From contig NW_005202428.1 of NCBI RefSeq assembly GCF_000372725.1, positions 2,087,499-2,151,498 of the forward strand: a stretch of 64,000 bases of DNA, given 5' to 3'. Below, piece by piece: positions 55,116 through 63,992 of this stretch. The translations under genes were made by a program, and so were the position numbers. Under the pieces are notes generated by a model, which saw nothing but the letters and a program-made list of their open reading frames with translations, ran no database searches and had not been told where the DNA came from. Numbering within the stretch: position 1 is the stretch's first letter; the number at the start of each line of letters is the position of its first letter. This DNA comes from Emiliania huxleyi CCMP1516 (lineage: Eukaryota; Haptophyta; Isochrysidales; Noelaerhabdaceae).

Positions 55116-55985
55116 CTCTATCGGCTGAGGCGCTACCCCCGCCCCAGACACCCCCCCTTCCCTCTCCCGCGCCCCTGGCCCGCACCCGGTTCGAACCCCG
55201 TTGAGATGACGACACCCGGCCCCGCGGGTTTGCCCCCGCTGCCGATGGCACCGGCGCGCGTCGACGGAGTCAAATGCGGCGCGTGCCGGCGGATTGCATT
55301 GCCTGCGAGGAAAGGGCCCCTTGACTGATCCATGTGTTCGACCACGCGCGCGAGGGAGATATTGCGAGAGAGCCGGTGTCGCCGCTCATACCAACCCCGT
55401 TCGCCCCGTCAGGCGCATGGCCGCTGCATCTCGGCGGGACCTTCCTAGAAGTCCCCTCCTCGCCATCGATACGCGACTGGAGACTTCTCGAGCCCCTTTA
55501 GTGAACATTAGGGAGCGTACTCGCTACGGCTCTAAGTTTGTGGGTGCCGATCTCGGTAAAATAAAATATCTTTACTTCCAACACCCGGACGTTCCCAGGG
55601 TGATATGGAACTTGGAAGGTCGTTCGACGCACCCCCGGACTGGACAGCCCAGCGTCTTTACCCTGGGATCTCTCTGCCGATCTCGGTAAATTAAGTGCAT
55701 GATTAAGTGCCAAGTGCGCGCTGGCCGCTGGTAGGAGTGTGACGCCTCCCGTCTCCAGCGCGGCTCTCCCACGCCGCCACGCAGAGCCCACACGCCACAG
55801 ACGACGCACAGAGCCCTCCTCGCCGTCGGCGCACAGAGGCGCGTGCATAGTGGTTTCTGGTTAGGTGGTTAGTGCCCACCTAGGTTATCACGCGTCACGC
55901 GGGGTGGACCTCAGGTGTGAGATACACGAGATCGATCGCGATCGTCCCGAACACTCTGCTTCCCTCTCGCGCCTCTCTGGTAGTG

Positions 55986-56045
55986 GTGATCTGTGATCTG
56001 TGAGGGTCCGCCCGCAGGCGCATTTTGTATACCGAGGCGGTGCCC
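55986..56045 (+). repeat. 60-bp dispersed repeat family C, copy 2
   Basis: Identical by eye to 52731-52790 over 60 bp; the flanks differ from the next base on. Confidence 0.9.
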
Positions 56046-56530
56046 GGTGCCGAACCTGTCGGACCTTAAGACAGCGTTGTAGATCCCTGGGCGAGGGTGG
56101 TGGAGGTACTTTATTGGGACCCGGCGCATGTACATGCCCAGTGCGGTCGTGTGGTCCACTGAGCACTGTGCAGTGACCAGAGGGCGAGACGATCGAGGGG
56201 TCCCGTACCATGCGGAATCGACCCTATCCAGTGCTCAAGTGCTCAAGTGACCAGAGTGATGAGTGTGCACTGCAGAGTCCAGACACGAGACAGAGAGACT
56301 AGATCGAGATCGAGACCACAGCATGGCCATGGGCCCCCAACAGCAGTACAGGCTACACCTACATACAGCCAGCGCGGGTGAAAGTCTGTCACTCAAGAAT
56401 CTGGTGCACCGGCGGCGGCCCGCCCCGGTGCACATGGGCGACGGGGAGAGCCCCCTTGTCGCCCTCGCTCGCTCGATTGCCGCTCGGGCAACTATTTTTC
56501 TTTTGGGCATCGAGGACGTGTTCGAGAATT

Positions 56531-56655
56531 GCCGAGAAGCGCGCAAGTTGAGCGGACCGGACGCACGACCGCGGCGCGACACCCAGCGTTTTCTTTTGCG
56601 CACTTTTAGTCCATCCACGATATCGAGATGTCGCGCGCCGCTGCTCCCGAGGGCC
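56531..56655 (+). repeat. Dispersed repeat family D, copy 1
   Basis: From GCCGAGAAGCGCGCAAGTTG to CGAGATGTCGCGCGCCGCTG and CTCCCGAGGGCCT. Matches 62905-63030 with small indels. Confidence 0.85.
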
Positions 56656-57184
56656 TATCGGCATATTCAACAAAAATTAACGGTGTAGGTTGTGTAAGTA
56701 GGGCCTGTGAATGGCAAGCCGGGGCTCCCAAATGGACTCAACAAAGCCCCTTCGGTTCCGCTAGGTTCCGCTCGCCCGGTCCTTGAAGATATTGGAGCTG
56801 GGGACCACATGGGAATCTGGGAGCATCTTGGGAGCAGACGCAACGAGATGACCATGAAGTTGTGCGCTTCAAAATCAGATGCCAGGTGTAACTTGTCCAT
56901 CCCAGATGCAGCGGTGCCCACGAGACGTCGCCAACCCGTCAGCCGGGCCGGCAAATGGGAACCTCTCACCAGGGGCGAGAGACGCTCACCATCACCGTGC
57001 TTGCCACCGGACAGAATCTACGCTCATTACCGATAGCCTTCCCGTTCAGATTCTAGGAAGGCTTCCCGTGTAGCATTTGTGATAGTAGTGTAAGCTTGCG
57101 AACGAAGGCCCGCCCGCATGCATTTCTGCGTTTACCGTACCCGGTACTCTCCTAAGCTGTGAATCAGACGCACCCTAACGCACT

Positions 57185-57419
57185 GGGTTCCGGCTCCTAC
57201 CCAGATAGGGGGTCTGTTCCCTATGACTCGCACAAACGCCCTACCTACCTACCTACCCCCAGCCAGGCCGCGCAGCGTCCAGCGAAGCGAAAAAAGACGA
57301 AAATAGGGGGTACCTACCTATTGCGGGGCCCTCTGGGGCGGTCAAAACCGGACCTACCTACCTTTTGCATGGGGTCTAACCGTAGGCCAGACCCCCTATC
57401 TGGGTAGGAGCCGGAACCC
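57185..57419. mobile_element. TIR element 4, 235-bp MITE-like
   Basis: A perfect 32-bp inverted terminal repeat starts GGGTTCCGGCTCCTACCCAG at 57185 and is mirrored at 57388-57419. The interior is TACC repeats. No clear target duplication is visible, so the class is uncertain. Confidence 0.8.
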
Positions 57420-57439
57420 TGGGTGGACATCGCGAGAAA

Positions 57440-57548
57440 AAGAATTTTACAACAAAACTCCCTCGCACAACACTGGGCACGGGACTGGCGCGCACTGGCA
57501 CTAACACAGGTACACCACGGGAGCCGCCTAAGCAACTCCTGCGAGGGT
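57440..57548. repeat. Composite of dispersed families B and E
   Basis: Family B (57440-57482) is followed by GGACTGGCGCGCACTGGCAC, also seen inverted at 9533-9575, and then inverted family E (57508-57548). This suggests B, the middle part and E are pieces of one larger element. Confidence 0.7.
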
Positions 57549-57890
57549 GGCGAGGCACTTAGCTCCGTGCACCCGCCCACCCCCGCCAGAGGCAAGCTCA
57601 TTCACAACCTGCTCTGCGATTGCCGTGTGAAGAACGACTGAGATACGCTGCTTTTGCAGCCCCAGCCAATTCTTAGTGGTCCAAGTCACCTCATCGAGGT
57701 ACTGGGCCCGCGTCAGCTTGTTCTGTAGCACGTCCGCCGCCTTCCGGAGGATCTCACGGACCCCCTTTCCGAACCCGCCGAACGATTCGAACAGCAGCAG
57801 CTGCACTTCAACGCCCTTGTCTCGCAACGGGGCGACGGCATGCACCGAGCTGTTCATCCAGGCGATCGCATCTTGCCGCACGGCGGCCAA
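57528..57890 (-). pseudogene. Retroelement-like fragment (resembles the C-terminal tail of algal LINE-type RT proteins)
   Basis: The minus frame reads GVEVQLLLFESFGGFGKGVR, EILRKAADVLQNKLTRAQYL, DEVTWTTKNWLGLQKQRISV then VLHTAIAEQVVNEL. The (F/V)E(S/T)FGG...W....W....Q.ISV.L..A pattern is one I associate with the region after the reverse transcriptase in algal non-LTR elements; this is recollection, not a search. No RT core is upstream and the frame opens with TTG, so it would be a remnant. It abuts dispersed repeats. Confidence 0.4.
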
Positions 57891-58229
57891 TGCGAGCTCG
57901 TGAAGCAGGCAAGTGCCGCGCCGTGTGAGCTCGGTCGCAGCTTTGGGTGCGACCCTGCGCGCGCGGCAGCATGTGGGTCACAAACTGCCGGGGCGTGTTT
58001 CGCTGCAGGCGCAGCACGGTGCCCTGTGGGTACCCACCCGGCCGTCCCTCATACACTGCTCCTGCGGTGTCTTGGGTTTAGCTGACCACATCAAGCAACC
58101 CCCGTCACTGCAACCCCCGTCACGAGCAATTCAACCGGCCACGTGCGTCCGGCCTCCGCTTTCCGCCGACCACGCACCCAGGGCCTGCTCCCCGACAAGC
58201 TGCGCAGCGCGCTTCTACCGATGCCGCAG

Positions 58230-59247
58230 AGTGGCACTCAAGGCACAGCCGACGGCTGCCGGGCTCATCCACATTCCAAAGAGCGGCGGTACGGCGCTTA
58301 AAACGCATTCGTGCTCGCGCCTGTGGATCGGGCCAAAGCACGGGGAGACGGAGAGCTCGTGGATTCGCGAGTACTGCGTGAACGTGACGCTGGTTGTCAT
58401 GCGTGAACCCACCGAACGCTTCATCTCTGCCTTTGAGTACGCTCTGCGCGGGACGGCCCTGTTCCCAGCGAAAAAGCAGTCGATGAACGAGATCGCGCGC
58501 ATGTTTCGTCACGCGGGTGAGCTCGTCGACGCGCTGCGCGCAAGGCCTCGCCTCGTCCTCTTCGGCAACATCCCCGTCGACGCAGCATCAAGTGAGCTGT
58601 TTGGCGTCGGATTGCAGGGCTCTCGGTACGTGCTTGGTGACAGCAAGCCTACCGTCGGCGCGCGGCCGCCCGCAGGAACGGTGAAGACTACGGCGGCTCC
58701 CTCACCGCCCGAGGCGCTTTCGGTCGCCGCGTGGGACCTGCTCATTCACCGCGAGGCGGGCATACAGTTCCGCGCCGCCAACTGGTGGCTCGATCCCGAC
58801 CTCGCCGGGAGCCGAGCCATCGTGTGCTACAACTCGACACCCGCGGTCCTCTCGCGCCGGGTCGAGGAGGCACTCAAGCGGAAGGGCATCAACTGCTCCT
58901 TCGCAAACATTCCACAGAGAAACTCGGCGCCATCTACGAAGCCCGGCGGGTCTGACGCGAAAACTCTGACACCGGACCAAGCCAAGTGGGTGCGCGAGCA
59001 ACTCTATGGGCAAGACTGGGCACTCTGGCGATCGCAATGCGGCGTCGGCGCGCCCGAGCCATTGCCTTACTGCCCTCGTGGGGCAGCAACTGGGAGCGGT
59101 GCTAGAGGCGTTCGCGGTGGGGGGAAGAAAGGGCAGAACCAGGTCGTGGGCCGCGGGACAAGAACCACGTCCTCGCCACCCCTTGCGGCGCGCCGGCGCC
59201 GGCGATATACCGACGGCGAGGGGCAGCTTCCCAACCGTGAACGGTAG
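58230..59247 (+). CDS. Sulfotransferase (Sulfotransfer_2-like), 5' exon missing
   Basis: Transfers sulfate from PAPS to a sugar or other acceptor, normally in the Golgi lumen. The 5'-phosphosulfate loop GLIHIPKSGGTALK and the 3'-phosphate motif VVMREPTERFISAFEYALRG are intact. They are followed by WDLLIHREAGIQFRAANWWL, RAIVCYNSTPAVLSRRVEEA and LTPDQAKWVREQLYGQDWAL. The exon probably starts at the acceptor CCGCAG|A at 58230; no in-frame ATG exists upstream in the open frame, which begins with GTG, so a 5' exon with the signal anchor is unplaced. The basic, Gly/Arg-rich tail after YCPRGAATGS may be intron or UTR read-through. Confidence 0.75.
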
Positions 59248-59804
59248 TACCACGGTCAGGATGTACACTAGTGGGCACGGTTAGCTTTTGTACATGAATG
59301 TAAATACACACACACAGATATCACATAGGTTCAGAGTATGTCGCTGCCCTTGCTGGGGTTGCTTGCCGCCGCTGCCGCCGCCGCCGCCGCGCCTCCGCCT
59401 GGCCGAGTAGTTGTGGAAGGATAACTTCTCGCAGCTGCGAGACGAGTTTTCTCGGAGCGACAGCCTCAAAGAAAAAGGGTGGATGGGTGGGGGGACGATT
59501 GCTGGCGAGCGCCAGCGCGCCCCAAGAACGGTGGGGTGCCCTCGACCGCGCGTCCAAGTCACTTGGGCGGACGAGCGAGCGGCACATGGCCTGACATCAA
59601 AGAGAAATCGGAGACTGGCGACGAGATCGAAATCTGGTTGGCGACAAATAAGCTCCTCTGAAAGGTGGGCACTTCAGAGGCAGAGCTGACGTCAGCCTGT
59701 GCGCGTCGCCAGTACCTTCTCTCTCTCCTCGTCGAACTAGGGAAGCGAGAAGGGAGGATTGAGGCGCACTCAGAGTCGTCCTCCGCGCCTCCTCGGAGGC
59801 CACG
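59248..59804. other. Intergenic
   Basis: CACACACA at 59305, GCCGCCGCTGC repeats at about 59360-59395, and no recognisable gene. 59690-59804 is the likely 5' flank of the following gene. Confidence 0.5.
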
Positions 59805-61221
59805 ATGTCCGACTCTTTCGACGCCGAGGTGGACCCGACAGGATCTACCATGCTTCTGCTCATGCCCGAGAGCTCCCCGCTGCTGGAAGCCACTGAGTTC
59901 TTGGGGTGGGTTGCGGCTTTCGATGGGGCGTCGCGCCGTTTCCCGGCCCGTTGCCGCCGCCGGGCGAGGTGTGGCGGCCCGAGCTGGTTGGCAAGGTGAA
60001 GCGCGCGCTGCAGCGGCTGGAGCTGACGCAGAAGCAGCTCTGCGCGCAGCTGCAGCTCTCGATGGTGAACTTCTAGGAACCTTCTAGGAACCTTCGAGGA
60101 ACCTTCTAGGCGCGCAGCTGCAGCTCTCGATGGTGAACTTCTAGGAACCTTCTAGGAACCTTCGAGGAACCTTCTAGGCGCGCAGCTGCAGCTCTCGATG
60201 GTGAACTTCTAGGAACCTTCGAGGAACCTTCGAGGAACCTTCTAGGCGCGCAGCTGCAGCTCTCGATGGTGAACTTCTAGGAACCTTCGAGGAACCTTCG
60301 AGGAACCTTCTAGGCGCGCAGCTGCAGCTCTCGATGGTCAACTTCTCCAACTGGCTGGGGCAGAAGCCGTTCGTCGCGAGCCGCGAGCCGCTGTACACGT
60401 CGGCGCTCCAGCTCTGGCTCAGGGACCCCTCCTTCACCATCACCGTTTCACCGACCCCTCCGTCACAAACACGCCCGCGCACCTAGTGCCGTCCGGCGAG
60501 CCGGCGGCGCTCGGCCGGCCGCCGAGGGCCGGGGTTGGGCGGGGGAGGGGGTCGCACCTCAAGGGGCCGAGAGTGACGGAGGCCGAGGGACGACACGGCG
60601 CTCCTCCACGCGCTGCGCGAGGCGGCGGCGCGGCTCACGCCGCCGTGCGACGACGACGAAGCCGGCGGCGCGGCAGAAGGCCTCGCCGCCGCGGCCGCGC
60701 GTGTCTCGACGCCGGATGCGGTTCCTCGCCTGCTGGGGCTGCGCGCGCTCGACGAGGCGATGGCGGACGGCGACGGCGCGGACGCGCTCCCGCCCCTCCC
60801 CGCCTGGCCCGACGCGCCCCGCTGGTGGGACACCCTCTGCGACCGCCGCCTCCTGCTCGGCCTGGCGCGGCACGGCTTTGGGCGGTGGGGCGACCTCCGC
60901 GCAGACGCGTCGCTCGAGTGGCCAGCCGCCGCCTCGCCGGCCGCCGCCTCGCCGGCCGCCGCCTCGCCGGCCGCCGCCTCGCTGGCCGCGCACGCGGCGG
61001 AGGCGCACGCGGCGGAGGCCGGCGAGGAGCCGCTGGCCGCCGACGGCGCGGCTTCCCTCTCGTGGCCTTCCGACGAGGGGCTGCGGGTCCGCGCTCAGCT
61101 TGTTGCTCGAAGGCGTGCGCGAGCAGCGGCGGCAGAGCCGCGCCGGGGCGGGCGCGGACGCGTCGGGCCCGGCCGAGGAGGAGGAGGAGGAGGAGGAGGA
61201 GGAGGACGAGGTGGGAGGTGA
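59805..61221 (+). CDS. CHD6-9 C-terminus-like protein (HTH-like plus SANT-like segment), multi-exon
   Basis: ATG 59805 begins MSDSFDAEVDPTGSTMLLLM ... LLEATEFLGW. The next readable part, one frame over, is PFPGPLPPPGEVWRPELVGK then VKRALQRLELTQKQLCAQ. Across a GC-AG intron (60040-60313) it continues LQLSMVNFSNWLGQKPF, a small HTH-like helical segment, and SREPLYTSALQLWLRDP. A further exon (from about 60589) reads DDTALLHALREAAARLTPPC ... LPAWPDAPRWWDTLCDRRLL, LGLARHGFGRWGDLRAD and LSWPSDEGLRVRAQLV. The WW(D/N)..CD..LL.G..(R/K)HG......RAD pattern is that of the SANT-like region near the C-terminus of CHD6-9 remodellers. No helicase or chromodomain is nearby. A 12-bp GCCGCCTCGCCG repeat encodes AAASP units. 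The end may instead run through EEEEEE in another frame. Confidence 0.55.
60040..60341 (+). repeat. 68-bp minisatellite spanning an intron and copied exon sequence
   Basis: Four tandem units of about 68 bp, each containing GCGCGCAGCTGCAGCTCTCG, ATGGTGAACTTCT and several AGGAACCTTCT/AGGAACCTTCG. A final copy with ATGGTCAACTTCTCC continues into the exon. The + frame of each unit ends at TAG. Confidence 0.9.
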
Positions 61222-61728
61222 TGGAGGTGGACGGCTCCGCGCCCGAGTCGTAGGGGAACTGGGGAAGGCGGGGGCATGTTGAGAGGGCGGTTTGCACGCA
61301 CAATCACAGCGCCACCTGTGTGTGACCGAGGAGCGTTTGCTCTCGGTGGTGGTGGAGAGGGTATGTTCGAGATCACAGATCAGAAGGAACCAATAAAATG
61401 TCCGTCCGGTCGCCCCCCCACGCACATTTCAATGTTCAGCGCTCACTCAAGGATTGGCCCAGTGCCGACGAGCGTATTTCGTCAGCGGCACCGGACCAAG
61501 GCATATGCAGGGATGGTCGGGTGATCGATCTGCAAATACATCTGCGCGCCTTGCTTGGTTGTGCTCGCGTTGCACTAGCATTCGTCCTGGCTACGTCCAC
61601 GTTAACGGCTCATGGTTCCATTGCACTTTCCGATTAGTTGCGGTAGCGCTACGGTCCGCGTGGGTGGGAAGAAGGGTGTGGCCACTGACGGCATTTTTCG
61701 GCACCCTGATTGATGACCCTGCAGTGGA
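61222..61728. other. Intergenic
   Basis: Between convergent gene ends. Nothing recognisable apart from a short AATAAA at about 61392, a possible polyadenylation signal. Confidence 0.45.
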
Positions 61729-62729
61729 TCATTCGCCCTTGCTGTAGTAGTACGGCGAGCATGGTTTGTCTTTGTTGTTAGGCGCACGGCCGGGGGAGCA
61801 CGGCATGCTCAGCTCCATGATCTCCTGGTTCGAGTATCCGTACGTGCCTCCGTGGTCGGTGGGGAACAGGTTGCGGAACGGGAGCCCGCCAAGGGCGATG
61901 TCAGTGAGGAGAGTCCCTGGGACCCACGGGAGATTTGGATTGGCCCGATTGCCGCGGTCGAAGAAGTCTTGCGGGGCGTACTTCGAAAGGTACATGAAAG
62001 GGCCCGACGTGGAGTACGTCCTGGCGCCTTGCGTCAGCCCGTGGGCCAGGAATCCGGGCTGCGGGGACGGGAAGGTTGGCTGGACGCAGTTCGACGAGAA
62101 AAGGGGGTTGACGCGGGCTTTCTCGTCTTTCGCATTCGTAAACAGCTCGGCATCGTTTCTTTCACCCCACACATTGGTGAGGCTGGAGCAGGCGGGCCCA
62201 AGAAGGTCTTCAGTAACAATTTCGGCATTGCACACCTTGAGGTCGTTGGGGTCGGCGCCGGCGAGGACCTTGTAGATCGCTTTCGCGTCTGTGTCCTTCA
62301 TTGTCGCCGCGTCGCGCCACTTGTCCGCCAAGGGCGGAGACTCGTTTTTGAATTTTGGGGGCACCCACTGAATCTCATTCTTTCGGCCCTTCAAGTCCTG
62401 CCACAGCATCAGATCAAAGTTCTCCCACTTGACCGGTACGACCCACGATCGCATTTCCATCCTCTTAACCGACGCGTTGACCATTCCCTCGATGAACGGA
62501 ACTTTTGACAACTCATGCATGTGTTGGCGTTAAGATTGTCCACGATCACGTTTCGGGGGTAGCCAAAGTAGTTCTTGTTCGTTGGGTCCGAAGGCCGGGC
62601 CGGGACGTCCAGCTCCTCGCTCCGGTCGTGTGCGCCAAGGTCCTTCGTGCCGGGGTCCGTCATCCGCTTAGTGTCCATCATGCTCTGTTGCCACACCATG
62701 AAGTTCTTGTCGATGTAGGCGTGCGGCAT
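61729..62729 (-). pseudogene. Tyrosinase-like gene 3' part with a frameshift
   Basis: Reads from about 62729: PHAYIDKNFMVWQQSMMDTK, resembling the second copper site of tyrosinases (HHxxxD..W..WQ). It continues NKNYFGYPRNVIVDNLNANT. At about 62515 the frame must shift by one to continue HELSKVPFIEGMVNASVKRM and EMRSWVVPVKWENFDLMLWQ, then an unbroken 250-residue stretch (DAKAIYKVLAGADPNDLKVC, GPFMYLSKYAPQDFFDRGNR, GGTYGYSNQEIMELSMPCSP) to the stop at 61729. Upstream (62740-62920) the minus frame has SSASLSSGDTGTAQTDGAAD and no clear first copper site. The single frameshift could be a sequencing error, in which case the gene is intact from here on. Tyrosinase identity rests on one motif and is tentative. 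Confidence 0.45.
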
Positions 62730-62904
62730 CGAGGACGTGTCACCTTCCTCCGAGTGCGCTCCCCGTCCCAATTGCCGCGCTCGCCGCCGGCGCCGCCCGC
62801 AGGGAGCGCCGCGAGGGGGAGGCCGATGCGAACCGCGTCGGCAGCGCCGTCTGTCTGGGCGGTGCCTGTGTCGCCGGAGGAGAGCGACGCGGAGGAAGGA
62901 GGAG

Positions 62905-63030
62905 CCCGAGAAGCGCGCAAGTTGAGCGACGCACGACCGCGGCGCGGCCGCGCGTTTTCTTTCGCGCACTTTTAGTAAAGCCACGATATCGAGATGTCGC
63001 GCGCCGCTGCTCCCGCCGAGCTCTCGAGGG
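62905..63030 (+). repeat. Dispersed repeat family D, copy 2
   Basis: CCCGAGAAGCGCGCAAGTTG ... CACGATATCGAGATGTCGCG ... GCTGCTCCC, matching 56531-56655. It carries the upstream ATG (62994) of the following open frame. Confidence 0.85.
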
Positions 63031-63173
63031 CCTTTCCCTTCCTGGCGCTGTACGAACGTGGGGACAGCAGGGCAAGTGGAGCAGGCCAGCGGAGCAGCAG
63101 GGTGAGCGGCGCGTTGGAGAGTGCCAGTGGAGGAGCAGCTGCTGAACATCCAGGCGCCGCACTAGCAGTGGCC

Positions 63174-63992
63174 ATGGCGTTGCATCCGCGGCTTGGCGCC
63201 GAGAGCCCGCTGTCTGTCCTTTCCGACGACCTCCTACACCGCATCGTCCTCCTGGTCTCGCTGCAGTCTCCCTCACACCGCAGCCTCGCCGCCATCAACT
63301 GCCGCGCTGACTGGTGTATTCGTCAGCTCGACCTTCACTACATCACGAGCAAGGGCGTGCAGACCACCAGCCTGCGAGGCGGGAAGGGGTGCGTGGCAGA
63401 GCCTCTGCTGCTCGCTTGCGGGGAGCACGTCGTCCAAGCCCGTGGCTCTCACGGCGGGGGGCTTCTCTATTCCTTGCAGCTCGTCACCTCGCTTGGGCGT
63501 GCCGGCCCAATGTGGGGTGCGCACGACAGTGGCGGCAGGGCGTTCGAAATTCTGCCATTCGTTCCCAGCGATGAGTCCCTTCTCGACAGGCTGCCCGCCT
63601 GGCTGCGGGCGATGGGGCTGTCTGGCAACCGGGAGGATGGAATGGACATGCACGACGTGGCCGTGGATCTCGCGCACTCCTCCGTGGAGCACACCTCCCG
63701 GGGGCACTTCCAGCCACAGCCTCGCCTGCAGCTCCTCAAGGGTCAACCGGTGCTCGCTGCCTTTGTCGAGGCGCCCGGGCTGAATCGCGTCGCCAAGCAA
63801 ACGGGCGGCGTCGGCCGCCTCGTCGGCATCGGCGCACACGCGCCACCGCCACAGCAGGGGGAACTTCTCCACCTACTGTACCAAAAGGAGTTCGAGGACC
63901 TGCACGCCCGTGCGGCCACAGGGCGGCTGTCGTCGGACCAGGGTCTCGCGCGCAAGCTCATCGCCCGGCTCAGCTTTCGCCGGTCGCAATGA
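63174..63992 (+). CDS. F-box-like protein
   Basis: I choose ATG 63174 (GCCATGG context, residue 61 of the longer frame) because the upstream ATG at 62994 lies in dispersed repeat D. The protein starts ALHPRLGAESPLSVLSDDLL then HRIVLLVSLQSPSHRSLAAI and NCRADWCI, a recognisable F-box. The rest (LLLACGEHVVQARGSHGGGL, PFVPSDESLLDRLPAWLRAM, GHFQPQPRLQLLKGQPVLAA, LLHLLYQKEFEDLHARA) has no repeat I can assign as LRR or Kelch. A role as an SCF ubiquitin-ligase adaptor is inferred from the F-box only. It ends eight bases before the window edge, with a complete stop codon. Confidence 0.55.
   Translation: MALHPRLGAESPLSVLSDDLLHRIVLLVSLQSPSHRSLAAINCRADWCIRQLDLHYITSKGVQTTSLRGGKGCVAEPLLLACGEHVVQARGSHGGGLLYSLQLVTSLGRAGPMWGAHDSGGRAFEILPFVPSDESLLDRLPAWLRAMGLSGNREDGMDMHDVAVDLAHSSVEHTSRGHFQPQPRLQLLKGQPVLAAFVEAPGLNRVAKQTGGVGRLVGIGAHAPPPQQGELLHLLYQKEFEDLHARAATGRLSSDQGLARKLIARLSFRRSQ

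Larger units (their letters stand above)
55116..57184. other. Repeat-rich interval
   Basis: 55430-55690 (+) has a short open frame (RDLPRSPLLAIDTRLETSRA, GSKFVGADLGKIKYLYF) with no recognised domain. Two copies of GCCGATCTCGGTAAA lie at about 55549 and 55677. Family C copy 2 is at 55986-56045 and family D copy 1 at 56531-56655. 56700-57170 shows nothing I can name. Confidence 0.4.

Noticed and set aside
55185..55206. Perfect B-box GGTTCGAACCCC suggesting a tRNA
   Set aside because: No T-stem pairing, acceptor stem or anticodon arm can be drawn on either strand.
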